DNA of 64,000 nucleotides from Hymenolepis diminuta (GCA_900708905.1 CAADRB010000004.1:4796376-4860375); one strand, 5' to 3'; shown: positions 23,401 to 36,137, numbered from the stretch's first letter. A program made the numbers and translations. The notes: a model not told the origin generated them from the letters alone.

Positions 23401-26400
23401 TCATGAGACGAACCAACTAACTACTCGGCAACACTAAATATAGAAGTGGTGTCATCAACCAATAATTTAGACTTGCTTGCTTCTGCGACCAAACGAATTT
23501 GCACTGAGAACTGAAACAACATACATCATTTTGTTAAAATAATGAGGAATATTTCGCAATAATTACTTCCTAATATTAAGCAAGGAAAGTTGATGCAGGT
23601 GGCAAACATACCAGGAATAGTCAAAGTGATATTTACTTACATCAATTAATAGATATGGGTCATTTGAAATATATTAGTGAAAATCCATCGATAATCAGAG
23701 TAATTAATCACAAATATAGGCTAATTGGGACATCATTAGGCAACTGATCTAGCAAATATATAAAGAATTTTCTTCAAACTAGCAAAATCAAGTTCCCCTT
23801 TAGTGCTTGAATTCATGTTTTTAACATTCTCATGTATATCATCAAAAATTCCTCAATTATGAGGTAAAGTGTCGATAATTGATTCGAAAAAAGTGAATAG
23901 CTACCTTCACTTCCTTCAGTCAGTATAAAGAATACCAGCCCACTAAAAGATTTTTAAATTACACTCTCCAAGGCTCTCCCTACAACTCAAGACAAAGGGG
24001 AGACTAAATAAGGAGTATACCATTATTTGAGAAACTACTTATCTAGAAGAGATTGAGAGGGGATAACTATGGCGACAAGACTAACTGTTCACATTCTTTA
24101 ATCTACCCAATTTGTAGAAGTAATAATACACAAAATTTTATAGTCCTTCCTGTAATATACTGCTACCAAAGAAAGTGTACTGAGGAAGTCTATCTAATAC
24201 ATTCAGATCAACACGAAGTATGGTCAAATGAGTTGTCTAATTTGAGATTTATTCGCCAATCACTTTACGATTGTGGACAGTCGTCCATTTCCACATTTAA
24301 AAAATATAGTCATGAACGAATTATATAATTAGTGATGTGAGTAAACGAAACTTGTACTTACCTGATCTGCGGAGTCCGGATGAGCGAAGTAGCTATTACC
24401 CTCATCATCTATCTCCTCAAACCAACCCCTTATACGCATTCGAACATCCCCATCAGACTGTTGTGACTGTTGTTGGGAGAGGGATTGCGGCGGCGGGGCT
24501 GATGAAGGCACAAATCCGAAGGCACCAATCACTTCACAAGGCATTGGGTCGTCCTAAAAGAAGAAGAAATAGAAATATGGAATAATTTGTTGCAATGTCT
24601 GTATATACTGCTGTTGCTCAAGATGAGGCAAAAATCCCCACAACACATAGACACGATAAACCGCCATATATAGTGGATTCAATTCATCATCAATTCACTT
24701 CTCTGTTCAAATGTACTAGATGATTGAAAATAGACGAGGGAAAAGGAGGAAGTAGGAAGAGGAATTTGGATGGAAAAGCGTCAATGCTGAACGATGGCAA
24801 ACCGGATTGTGGTAAAGAGGGCTTATTTAGGTGCGATAAGGAAGCTATCTGATTTTGTGTACTTTGTGAGTCACACTGTGGCAAATAGGATGCGCCTACT
24901 TGTGAGCCATCGTGTGCGTACTACTATCCTAATACTGCGATAGTGCATAGCCAGTCAAGACTCAATAAAACAAAACTAGCTACTCTGTCGATATGCAGTT
25001 CTCCTAATCTATATGATACTACCTAAAATGTAACCTATATATATATATATATATGTAACCTCGTTTTTTTAAAAAATAAGGGGTGCGGTAATCGGATGCT
25101 CCATCTACAGTCACCTCTATCTATCACCCATCAGAAACCATTCAATTTCGAATTCCTTCCCATAAACCCAGGTTTGGATGGGTAGCTAATACTAGCTCAT
25201 GTTATGATAGCCATCGAAACCAATTGGAATATTAGTAATTCTCCACTCTCTAATAAAGGCTCCAAATTAGGTCCACAAACAACATTTAAACAAATTTTAA
25301 TACCTGATATGACTTAGCAAAATGTTAATTTATTCCTGTCACATTTTAACAATTCAACTTTCTTCGCATCCTTGGAATTTAAATTGTTTTCAGATAATCA
25401 AATAAATGAATATTTAAAAGGTACAAATTTTCGTTCCTTACTGTGTATAAAAAATAATCAAGTATCATTACCGAGATACCAGCAATGAATAAAGCAAGAG
25501 GTTGGTAGAGTTCGATTCTAGAAGATATCATAATGAAAACATATAATCGAAACTCAAACCTGGGCAGTTTCAAAATGGATCAGGATTTTAAATATGTTCT
25601 AACAAAGCAGAGCATTAATTTCCAAGTTGACTATCTTGAAGAAAGGCAATAAACTTCGAGGATCACCTATCCAGAGAGCATATATTTCTCATAATCAAAT
25701 CAATCATGGCAGACGTGATTTTCTAACATATTTAGTCATTACGCTATCGATTCACAAAAGTACATAGGAGTATATTATCAGTCTGATTCATGACTTTCTA
25801 CCACTAATCAATGAATCAAATTAGAGTTTTTTTCTATTTCAGTTTGCACACCTAAGTGATATGTTTATTTCGAAGTTTACCTCATAAAACAGCTCTTATA
25901 GACGATCAAAAAATATGACGACTTTTTCAAGAAAAAGTCCTTCCTCACTATCCGTGTGGGAAATCAAAACAACTAATTACTTGATTAAAGCTTTAATATA
26001 CTTTAAAAGATAAAAAAATAGAATATAAGGTGGTTAACTTAGCGACTCAGACTATTTATGATTACCAAGAAAAGTTGACCGAACCTTCCTCAAAATGACA
26101 GATCCAAATGACTTACTATCCGGAATAAACTTGCTCGTCTATGGAGTTCGATGCCCACCCAGTGAGCGGAATGGTCAGGTTAATAAAGGGGAGTAGTGGA
26201 ATTTAATTTTCTCACGAAGGAGGCACAGTGATGCTAGCCATGTCTCCAAGATGACTGTTGATAAACACAAAAAGCACAAGGGCGGCACAATGAAGATCAA
26301 ATTAACAGTGTACAATTAAAATGTAACAACACTCACTTGCGAAGCAAACAGAATCCACGTTAATTTTGTACGTCAAGCTGAGACATGCCCGAAATCTGCC

Positions 26401-28930
26401 TCTTGCAAAAAATACAGAACAACTGCACGAAGATACTACGCACCGCTTTCACGAAAGAATTTCACATCAGGTCATGATTTTCAACCAAAACGCTAATATT
26501 CACGTTTGTCACACATACGTGTCACATGCATCACATGTACTGGTGATTACCACTACTGGCTAAAATTATGAATTATTTAGTGACAATATACACTCACCCC
26601 CATTTGCACACATTGACGCACGAACCAATACATAAGTATGCACGTAGTCACCTAGGGACTGCAGTCGAAAACGTAATGATGATCGAATACAAAACAGCAA
26701 ACACCACTAAACAATATTAACTGGGAATCCAATAAGTAATCGACAATCTTGAACTAGAGTCCAGTAGAACTAATGAGCCTTTTCTCTAACTCTCCCGATG
26801 ACTTTATTCTAGCAAAAAGGAAATAATGATCATAATAATCCAGATGATCCTAATGACCTTAACTACGTTCAATTGCCACTCATGATAAAAAAATTCTGTG
26901 AAATTTAATCGAGCGCACGAATATACACACGCATATAATTACATAGATTCAATTCGTAATGGTAACCGATGTCAAAACAATAAATTACCACACAATGTGT
27001 ATCGTGCAAAATCATTTTACCTTCTCAACCATGGGGAGAAAAAGTGAAATGAAGTAACAAGATCGACCCTTTTTAATTAACAAAATGGTCAATAAGCACC
27101 GCACACCGTAGACGAACATCTGATCCACTCTTGGGACGAATCATGAAATTTGAATTTTGAACGTGAGATACCCATTAGGTAAAAATTGTACAGTTAATTG
27201 AATTAAGACGCTTTGATACTTTGAACTTGCTTTTGGCATCTTTTTTATCTCCTTCTTTTTATCACTAATTGTACTTTCTGTTAGCCGGGTTCAAACCAAC
27301 TTGTTTTTCTTAGGGTAGTAATAATGATATCAACTACAGAATTTAATACCTTAAAATTATAACAGGAAAAAAAAAATGCAAACTGATATGTACTTTCGAA
27401 TATCGTTCGAGTCTGCCCAATTTTTTTTTATAAAATTAACTGAAAAACTGCTTAAAAGACCATACTTAACTTCGGGGTATCCAACATCAAATCCAGCTAT
27501 TACAGCCTCATTAGCCTCCAGATAACCACCAGTTCCTTGAAATCAACATGAGAGAATTCCAAGAATATCAACAATTTGCTCAAAATTATACTAAGCAACG
27601 ACCCATAATGTTAGTAAATTTTAACAATTATATAAAATTTATAAGTAAGTAATAATAATATGAATGAAAAGTTGTTAGTTTAATTTCTCTTTGGAAAAAA
27701 ATAATCCTTCAATTCAAAGTCCGTTTTTTTATGTCAAGTTAATTGAGGATGAATGTGACTGATAGCAGTAGGCAAAAAAATTAATTACTGACCATTAATT
27801 CACAATTACGTAACCTCAAAAAAAAGCATTTAACAATGTATCATACATTGTAATGAGTAAAAATGAAACGTTAATTTGTCAGCTAAGGAGCTACAGGGGT
27901 AAATCGTGAAATTTGACCAATTTAATGAAATAATGAATGATGAAACTTAAGATAATTTCAAAATATATTAAACCAAGGGATAAGACCCCTTTGAATGCGA
28001 AGTCATCTGAATCGTAGGAATATTTTAACTGATCATCTAGAAAATTAAAGGCTTTGAAAGCCGAAAGGTCAGTGAAGTACATATACCTAATGCAGCTATC
28101 TGCATTGTCGCAAGAACTAGAAGCCTTCCTTTTCAGTTTTCAAATAAAGATCTAAATAACCAAAAAACAAATGCAGGACATTGGTACAGGTAGTGTAAAA
28201 GATTAAACCGATTTGAAAAAAATGAAAGTAAAAGTTTATTTAAAAGGATTCATGACTAGATTAGTATTCACATAAAGAATAAAAGTTTAAAAAATGACTT
28301 GCATTGTCATAAGCATTGTAGCTCTCTCGTGTCTCCTTCTTCATACGAGGAGGTTTAGGAGGAGGGGCACCAGTAGGAAAAGAGGCAAGTTCATCAGAAG
28401 TCGAGGAGTGCAGTGATCCAGCTCTGATTGCATTTGTGGGAACAGGAGGTGGCGAATGAGCTAAAAGGGATGGAAAAGAAATTCCATATAGAAATTGGAC
28501 TGAAATCCAAAATGCCAATATGATACACTCTTCAGAAAAGAAAGTCACATCAAATCCAACCAGGTCTTACGTGTTTTGGATCTTGGATCTATAACGAGCA
28601 TTAAACAAACTATAGACTCAAAAATGTGGAACTTTAAATCATTAAACATGATAATGTCGGTGATAAAACTTGCACAAATGAACATTAAATTACTTGGTTT
28701 AGGAGGTAAATTAATAGTCTGAGGCGAAGGAACTGGTTGTACAAGCCCAAAAACTATTTTCTCGCCCGATCCTGCAGACGATTCGATAGAAGAAACACAG
28801 CGTTGAGGTCTTTTGTCCGCTGCTTCTCCATCTAAAGTAGAAAAAAAAATGAAATAAAATTTAAATAATAAAAAATGCAATTACGTAAGAAAAAATGACC
28901 ATTTTTCTTCGGCTTATCGTTGACATTCAT
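11407..28930 (-). CDS. WW-PH-RhoGAP protein (ARHGAP9/12/15/27-like), about 20 exons
   Basis: RhoGAP proteins switch off Rho-family GTPases. Exons in gene order: 28930-28900, 28831-28694, 28460-28299, 27535-27466, 26138-26117, 24553-24362, 22788-22615, 20926-20675, 20609-20502, 20433-20305, 18760-18668, 15427-15317, 15237-15201, 14875-14774, 13682-13617, 13255-13154, 12148-12071, 11984-11868, 11792-11666, 11593-11407. Phases agree throughout, for about 765 residues. Order of parts: Pro-rich N-terminus (PPPKPPR), a degenerate WW near W185, a good WW at 264-289 (W264, W286, P289), a PH domain around 384-494, and RhoGAP from about 563 to the end. The catalytic Arg605 lies in GLYRKSG, and NQMNSKNLALVFGPNVMW is conserved. 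Relatives often start with an SH3 domain, which I could not find. The first exon begins at an acceptor (28945), so the start at 28930 is provisional. The 22-nt and 66-nt exons may be optional. Confidence 0.85.
13617..13682 (-). other. Candidate 66-nt cassette exon of the RhoGAP gene
   Basis: This exon has phase 1 on both sides and is 66 nt, so skipping keeps the frame. With it, the linker before the GAP domain gains 22 residues rich in Asp, Arg, Lys and Ser, including an RRSS stretch that could be a basophilic kinase site. Without it, the join reads RELGILKDEPVFGSNL, which matches the usual spacing of vertebrate ARHGAP15-type proteins at this point. I infer that both isoforms exist. The splice sites (CTTAG acceptor, GTATCA donor) are moderate. 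Confidence 0.5.
18361..18480 (+). repeat. Degenerate dispersed repeat, copy C (RhoGAP intron)
   Basis: This is the partner of copy B, sharing GTTAATTCTGATTAACA, the GAATGTC block, TCTCATAAGAGCA and a CCCTCTCTACC end. It lies in the intron between the two PH exons at 18760 and 20305, antisense to the gene's transcription. The sequence is decayed and non-coding. Confidence 0.5.
23107..23129 (+). repeat. (GA)n microsatellite
   Basis: About eleven GA units lie in an intron of the RhoGAP gene, between the exons at 22788 and 24362. On the transcribed strand this reads as a (TC)n pyrimidine run. It opens two plus-strand frames of 64 and 86 codons that I regard as artefacts. Confidence 0.9.
25036..25054. 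repeat. (TA)n microsatellite
   Basis: A run of TA units is flanked on both sides by GTAACC. It lies in a RhoGAP intron and has no coding relevance. It is likely to vary in length between individuals. Confidence 0.9.
26117..26138 (-). other. Candidate 22-nt micro-exon of the RhoGAP gene
   Basis: The preceding exon has a good donor (GTATGG after 27466) that leaves phase 2, while the next exon at 24553 must start in phase 0. An intervening exon of 3n+1 nt is therefore needed. The segment 26138-26117 has CATAG before it and GTAAGT after it, is 22 nt long, and adds KRASLFRI without a stop. The alternative is the weaker donor GTTAAG after 27471, which joins directly to 24553 in phase 0 and needs no micro-exon. 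The acceptor has a poor pyrimidine tract. Confidence 0.4.
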
Positions 28931-28944
28931 TCGGCTGATTAGAT

Positions 28945-31900
28945 CTGAAACAGATAAAAAAATTACTGGAAAAAGGGATGAACCTGCTTAACCATTTTTC
29001 TTCAAAACTGAGAAAAAATCGTATTATGGATATAAATAGCAAATACACAGGCTTTTAAAGTAAAATACGAAATAAATGAGGTTCGATGGGTCTCTGACAT
29101 TAAAAGTAGCTGCAGAACAGGAAAATTAAGAAAATTAGAATATAAAACATTAAACGAACCAGATTTCCTTCAACTTAGGCCTTTAAACTAAGCGCGGAGT
29201 CTATTGTGCTTTTAAATGCCAAAAATGCTTGTCAGCTTATACGTTTTGGTGTAATTAACTATAATGGGTTTATAAAATATAAAAGAAAAGTATTTATATA
29301 ATCTTAACTTATGAAGCAATAGTTTTAAGTGAAATGTAAAAAAGTGCATATTTTTAAAGGTTTATTTCAGGCATGACTGAAGTAGAGCATTTAGAGTGAT
29401 TGATGCGAAGTCTATGAATGGCTCTGGCAATGCTTATATCACAGCACTTTTCTTGGCCCTTTATTGTTTTAGTCAATAAATAGTTTGATCCAACTCTAAT
29501 GATCTTGTTTTAATATTGCCAGCCACCAGAGCATCTCTATCATTCCACTTATCCCACTATCACTTGCTCTTTTCAATTTCATTAGCAACCTACCATTTCC
29601 CCCTAATGAGTAATCGAGTAATTTTCCTCTTGTTCTAGAAATATATATGAATTTCGTCTTCAAATTATCATTAACTTAAAACGAATGAACTGCTCTCTGT
29701 TTCCCAAAATTGGGATCATACCTTGCTACAAAACTTTATTTTCTGAATTATCTGGCAAGTATCCGAATCGTTTACCTCTGTTTGTAATAACGTTGATGGT
29801 CTATCGGAGACCACATCGATCGATTAGAAGAAATAAGTCAAGTCTCTCATGTCTTCAGATCAGTTCAAAGGTGGCAGACTAGCCATCCCAATTTATCAAT
29901 TAGTAAATTAGGTTTGTATACAAAACATTTCTTTGTTAGATGTCGGTCATGTCTCGTCGTCGGTGTCTCGGCGTGATGATCGACATCTGTTTAGGTATCT
30001 ATGTGCAAACACGCAAACACACAGTAGGACCACCTGTGGACACTATAGTGAAGATCTTGTCGTCAGTCAGTCATTTCTAATCGCCAGGTATTATTAGACA
30101 TCTGCTGGCTGTCGCATTTCCCATCGGAATATGAGACATCCATCTTGAAGATCTGAGACGAACCCTTCGGTCGGTCATGATGTTGTCTAGTGTCCGGTAT
30201 TTGTTTTGCACCCGTTAAGTTCCCTTCAATTGAAAAACATAAAGGAATTTTTTTGGGAAAATATTATTTTCTCATATTTGGCAATGTTCCTCTAAATTCC
30301 AAACGTTGTTTTCCGTGACTGCTGACCATACCTAACCACTTGACCTACGGGTCATAGCAACCACATACGACCGCTACTATTCGATGCTCACAATCCCGCC
30401 ACATCTGATTCTATTTAGTCAGATTGCGTATAGAAATCAACTAATATTAATGGTTATTAAATAGTATGCCCATAACCCAGCAACTTCATAAGCACCAATG
30501 TCCAAGCACGCAGTCGGCATGCATAGTGAACCAGTAGGAATGAAAAACATGAGAGATCAGTTGGGCAATTGACTGAATCAAGATACATATTCATCTTCAT
30601 GTCCTTCCCTGAGAGAATTGTGACTCTTAGGCGAAATTGCCGTTTACTCTTACTCCTTGTAATTGTAGCAATGTGAAGGGGAGCTAAGCTTTCTACAATT
30701 CGTTTATTTATCCCCACTATCACAATAGAATCCGATATTACTAATACTGTACAAATTTATTTTATAAACTTCCAGAAATTTTTTACCTGAGTATTCACCA
30801 TTATAATTTAGATGACCGGTCATAATGAATAAAAATGCGAATGAGAAATTACATCTATCCCCACTACGGATAGACTTACAAACTCATTCGCTCATTGAAT
30901 GAATCTTATAACTTAAATAGATTATATCTTTATCCCGACTTCTTCATCTTGTCGTTAATTTGAAAACACAGTCTATTTCAAAAATTCCTCCTCCTCTTTG
31001 ACGTTAAGAATATAACCAAAGTATTTGATATTTTAACTTGAATTCACGTAAATCTGTGAACGTAATGCGTTTTTAATTACTGTCCTTCAATCCTCGCATC
31101 TATGGTCGAAGTCTCGTATGACATTACTGAGTAACCTAGCAGCTAACCGATCCCATTTTCAAGCTGTGTATGACCAGATGTACTTTTTGATGTCGAATTA
31201 AAACATTGCTCCTTTTAGGTCTAAATACGCTGTATTATGCCACATGTATGCGGCTACACACTGTCATATAAGTGATGACACAGCTTCATATCTGTTCTAA
31301 GACGGTTATTATTCAGTCCAATAGATTATCGTGACAGAAGTTAGCTCTCAGGTACAGATTTTAAATGGCATGACTAGTCGATATCAAAACGTGCATATCT
31401 CAACCTCATTATACAATAACTTCTATACTGTTTCAGTGAATAGATGTTCCTTGAGATTAGCGACCAGGATACATTGTGAAACCAGTTCGTCCGTGTGCGA
31501 TATTGCCATTTGATTCGATCACGGCAGAATTAATTTGTCCAACAATGGAAATTACATTCGATGCAACAATCTGACCAAGTTAATGATTACATAGAGTCCC
31601 ATACAATTAATACGCCGGAATTTCATTTGTTTACTTGAATTCTTATCCATTTATATGAGGCGTTAGCAACATGGAACTACCTAACGCTTAACTAAGTGTT
31701 CAAAATATTACCCATTTCATCAAATCTCTAAATGTTAATCTCCACCAAAGGTGCACAACTATTCAGACCATCTATGAACTTACACACAAGTTTCGATACC
31801 TTTACTCCACCACTATAACAGCCTGCATCTGTGATCTCTTCCTTTCTCACGGTTCTCACTTTTCAGCCAATTAAGCAACCTATCATAACCACCTTCTTTC

Positions 31901-32062
31901 TCCACATGCTGAACTTGGATTACAGATTAATTGGTATTAGAAAGACATTGTCTACAGAACAGCTGGAGGGTGAAATCAGCTGTCAACCACTTCCTTTATC
32001 AAGTAATAGTAAAAAACACCGGAACTAAACAAAAATAATGTGCAAAATTTACACAAACAAAG
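28945..32062. other. Region between RhoGAP and BAG1; may hide 5' exons of RhoGAP
   Basis: Three kilobases with no gene I can support. It should contain the RhoGAP promoter and 5' UTR, and perhaps missing N-terminal exons ending in phase 1. I looked for SH3-like coding on the minus strand and found none. The interval 29.9-30.2 kb is more GC-rich than its surroundings and lies next to the dispersed repeat at 29787-29917, so it may be a decayed transposable element. Confidence 0.5.
29787..29917 (+). repeat. Dispersed repeat family 2, copy 1
   Basis: This matches 55278-55402 in the same orientation. The shared blocks in order are TAACGTT, CCACATCGATCGA, AGTCAAG.C, CTCATGTC, TCAGATC, GGAGGTGGCA-like, CTAGCCA, AATTTA, and TAGTAAATTAGGTTT-like. 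By eye the identity is about 75% over 125 bp with small indels. It is clearly homologous and non-coding. Confidence 0.75.
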
Positions 32063-32751
32063 TTACTCCTTCGATTCACAAGGGACCTTCAAGCTAGTAA
32101 GTAATGCTTCCGCGGAAGTAATCAATTCCTATTTAAAAATTATATAGAGAAAACTGTTAACATAACAATGATGAGACTTACATTAAAAGAATTAATTACA
32201 TCTTTTCGTCTCTTGCGATCTTCTTGAGCAGCGGGAGGAAGGACAACGGAATCAGCTAATTCGAGTTTTTTCATGCAAACTTCCGTGAATTTCGAAATAT
32301 CCTTTAACTGAAAGTCAAGTACATATTAAACTCGCAAATTCCACGTACCGAAATGTTCTGCTTCAGCTTTAATTCTTCAAATTCAGAACGCAACAAGGGC
32401 ATAGAATCTTCTAGATTAGAAAGCTTTTGCAATTCTAACGGATCCATCTTTTCAGTCTATTATGATTTTGATAGTTAGAAGAAATAAGACTACTCTGCCA
32501 ATAAGCATAACTTTGGAACCAGATTTAATATTGCAGGAAGCCAACTTCATGTCTTCCTCAACCAGAGATTTACCCCGAAATATAAGCTTCTGTGCGTTTC
32601 GACGAATATTGTATTTGGATTCCACAAAAGACATTAGATCACCAACCGTCAAATTATCCCCATTAGGAAAACTAGCATCGTTGGATTTTCCCTCTATACA
32701 AAACATAATGGCATAACTTGAAATACCATGCAATATCGTAAGGGTAAACAT
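32063..32751 (-). CDS. BAG1: BAG1-like Hsp70 co-chaperone (ubiquitin-like + BAG domain), 4 exons
   Basis: BAG1 proteins bind the ATPase domain of Hsp70 through the BAG domain and speed nucleotide exchange, while the ubiquitin-like domain links clients to the proteasome. Exons in gene order: 32751-32494, 32456-32349, 32307-32182, 32128-32063, all phase 0, giving 185 residues. Residues 1-86 form the ubiquitin-like domain, with NAQKLIFRGKSL and GSKVMLIGR matching the BAG1 signature. Residues 87-185 form the helical BAG region, with the basic stretch EDRKRRKDVINSFN. An in-frame TGA lies five codons upstream of the ATG at 32751, which fixes the start. The introns are 37, 41 and 53 nt. Length is close to the short vertebrate BAG1 isoform, and the nuclear-targeting N-terminus of longer isoforms is absent. 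The nearest alternative name is another BAG-family member, but the domain pair argues for BAG1. Confidence 0.9.
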
Positions 32752-35700
32752 TATCAAAAGTATTCACGAATCTAATGTAAATCCCTGGGTTAAATTGTTC
32801 TGAAAATAGGCTGATTCAGCATTACGCTCTATTTCCTCATTTTTGACATCGCCTCTTGTGCACTTTATTTATAAAAGTCATTTTTTAATTTATGTTCAAT
32901 ACCTTCATTTATGATTTATGCATTTAAGGGTGTATGGGAATCGTTTGTATGTTTGCTTTAACTAATTCTATTCAATAAGCTGTTTAGAAGGTAATAAGAA
33001 ACCCAAAATTGATTTTAAAGTCAAATAATAGGGTATATACTCTAGTGTGTACTAGAGGTATACTCTAGTATGTGTATAAAAACATAAATAATTTTGGTTG
33101 AGTTTTTTTAAATAAACGATGGATTTTGACTCTATCAACTAACTAATAGCCCACAAAATCAAATATTTCATGGAGTTGTGGACACACGCTTGGAAATATT
33201 GTGGTTTGCTATTTATCATTTTATTGTTACCTTTTATTATGTCATCTTAATGCTTGGACAGGCTTTTCTATATATATTCAACCTCGCACTTGTAATCCTT
33301 ATTGAAGTGCTTTTTTACTTAGAAAATTGTTTTGGCTCTTTTGATTGAATAATGTTTTAATCGAATTTACCTTTTTTCCGTAAATGTATGTGTTATGCTG
33401 TGCTCCTCTCTGTAGATGTCGTTACCAACTCTTAGATTCCCTAGTAAATTGCACTAGTTATAAATGCAATCTGAAAGCACCACAATACAAAACGACCAAA
33501 CAATATGAAAATCGGATGCCGTTTTCGTATCGATGTATCGATTTATGTTGTACACTATTTACAATCGTAATATAAATAAATGTGTTCGTATAAAAGAAAA
33601 TTAAAAGGAGAGATAATTAAAAGTGCAAATCATTTATTTTTTACTTGTTGAGGTATGATTTTGGTTTCGGTTGTCATTCATACAGTTTCATACGAACTTT
33701 GAAATTTGTCTCTCTTTTATGGTAAAGATAGTTTTCAGTTAAATGTTACAACAAAGAGTTTTAGTATGAAATTACTGATTTATCCAACGAATGCAAACGT
33801 CTATTTAAAAGGTAAAAAACCGAAAAATTTTTCACATCTGCTACTCTTACCACGGTTGACTCTACTTCAGTATTCTCTAAATTACTTTTGGCTTTATCTC
33901 GTGTTACCCCACATTAGCATTTTAAGCTGCTGTATCTAAAGGCTTTGTAGATCCTCTCTCATTTTCCCTCTCTGAGGGTGGTTGTTGAAGGATGAATCTT
34001 TCTTCTCCGTAATATTTATCTTGCATACTCTCTAATCATCACCACATTTGATTATCTTGTCTTTGTAGTAATGTCTGTAAACTTTTAACCTTTCCTGTGA
34101 TCCCAAGCACTCTATAGACAAACATCGTGTGTCCTCAACTGGCCTATTTCTCATCAATCGGAAATGGTAAGCATACCTCGGACAATAGTAGCAGACACCG
34201 CTTAGTCGGCTTTGTTATTAACCAGTCCTGTCTGCATTGGCCCTTCCTTTTCCTACAATCGTCCCGACCAATTAAAGCACGTATACGATTATATCCTTAT
34301 GCGTGTCCTCACCCAAAGTGTCGATTGTAAATAGCCTTTCATTAGACACACACCAGTGGACCCTAGCTCGTCCAACGCATCTCCCGTTGCTCAATCCTTC
34401 TCCTCCAATTCCCTATTTTCTCTTGAGACTCTGTACTGAGCTTTGTTCAATACAACCTGGTCAACGCAATCCTTTGTGTTCTTTTTCTTTCATTTACTGT
34501 TAGCCATCTGCCGCTGCAAACTGGTGACCCTCAACATTGTAAATAGATCGAGTAATGAAATTTGCTCTCTATCCTTATTTTACTACCATTTTGAAGATTA
34601 GCAGGATAAATGAGTATAATTCGTAGAATAGATTAAGGCCAAAAATTGTACCCAACAACTTTTCTGTAGTATATAATACCCATAGAATTTTCTTATTAAC
34701 AGCTTATATTTTCTACTGAAATTTTTAAAGCATTCATTTCCCATTCAGGCATAATTTTGGCTTTTGGAATTCCACAACCAATTTAACATTTTGATGATAA
34801 TAGGTGTGTAATCATTGCGGTATCTTTTTATATTTCTAGAATAATACAATTCCTAAGGCAGAAATTCATCCAATTTCGTAGGCAGTGGTGATGATTGGTC
34901 ACATAGGAAGCCCGCTTAGAAAAGATATCTATCACGAAATATAGCGTATATTCTGAGGCGCCCAAGCAAAAAACGTAATATATTTTCATTTATGGCTTAA
35001 GGCGTTGATTTCTTTATATACTAAAGCCTAACAGATTGCTTATATTAATATGAACGGTGCAGCGTGTAATAATAAGCTGAATACGAAAAGGATAAAATTT
35101 TCCATGAATTTTTGAGAGAGTTTATTGATGCTACGGTCTCAATTTAGATGCTTTGAAACTGTCCCGATGTTACTGCACTTCGATGCTCACTTCAGTTCTG
35201 TTTTCTTTATTTATTCACCTGTATACCAGTTAAAATATGAAAGTGCAAATTACAATTTTTTGATTTTACATTTTAAACCTTCCTGATATGAAAGAAGGGA
35301 TGCAAAAATCCCATCGTCATTATTAAAAAAGAATTCCACGCAATTAAGCTACAGCACCAACATGACCAATCAGGTTTATCAGACAACCATTCAGTGCTTT
35401 ATAAAAATTTTAGCGTTTATGGCATTTGGAATACATAATAATATAGAGTTTGCAAAAAGAGTTGATCCAAAGGTATATGATTTACATTCAGGAATTGAAA
35501 ACAAAGTAAACGTCAAAGAAGTGACTATAAACTGAAATAGTGGGACCTAAAACTGGGTAGTAGGGATGCAGTGCTTTCTGCTTATAGTACTACACCCAGG
35601 TCTATCACATTGGCCACTGAAAGAGTTCATATGAAAATTTTATCAGTCTCTTATTAGAAAGAATAACCAATTTGTGATTTCAAGAAATTATGGCAGGTGG

Positions 35701-36137
35701 AAGAATCTATCAAGACCATGCAATCAAAATTAGCCTGTTTACAAATCAATGCCAACTTTCTCGTAAGCACTTATCCATTAAAATAAAATTAGTTAAGTCT
35801 TAAACGCCGTCAAAAGACCTTTTAAAAGTTCCTGAAAATTGCATGAAGAATTTACAGCTTGTGGATTAAGTTATTCTTACCAGAAGAGATCGTAATCCAC
35901 GCGATCAACGAAAACAAATAATCAGTTCTCTCCATGTAGATAAGTTTGATAATTTAGTTAGTGAACTATTACAAAACCTTATTAACTCCGTAGAAAACCT
36001 CCAAGAAAATTTAAACGAACTATGATTTCTTTTTCAAATATTGTAAACTGAGCCGAAATACATTGATGACTTTTACCCTACAGTTGCCTATAACAGAGCA
36101 AAAAGGAGTTATTTAAAACGTCACAAAAAGTCCTAAT
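32752..36137. other. Intergenic region BAG1 / DDX42
   Basis: About 3.4 kb of AT-rich DNA between two minus-strand genes. It must contain the BAG1 promoter. Open frames of 63-77 codons occur on the plus strand (33384, 33706, 34127, 34303) but show no domain, no splice-linked partner and no codon bias I trust. The only structured element noticed is the short repeat at 33034-33079. Confidence 0.6.
33034..33079. repeat. Short direct repeat with inner palindrome
   Basis: The unit TATACTCTAGTGTG recurs 25 bp later as TATACTCTAGTATG, and CTAGTGTGTACTAG between them is an imperfect palindrome. It lies about 300 bp upstream of the BAG1 start. It could be a protein-binding dyad or just a small local duplication. 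Confidence 0.6.

Noticed and set aside
24053..24328. 91-codon plus-strand frame in a RhoGAP intron
   Set aside because: By my estimate about ten frames of this length are expected by chance at this AT content. It has no splice partners and no recognisable motif.
30457..30723. 88-codon minus-strand frame upstream of the RhoGAP gene, considered as a missing N-terminal exon
   Set aside because: It has no SH3-like motif and no splice sites with a matching phase.
34127..34503. Overlapping plus-strand frames of 66-67 codons
   Set aside because: They are at the length expected by chance, with no start context, splice link or recognisable residues.
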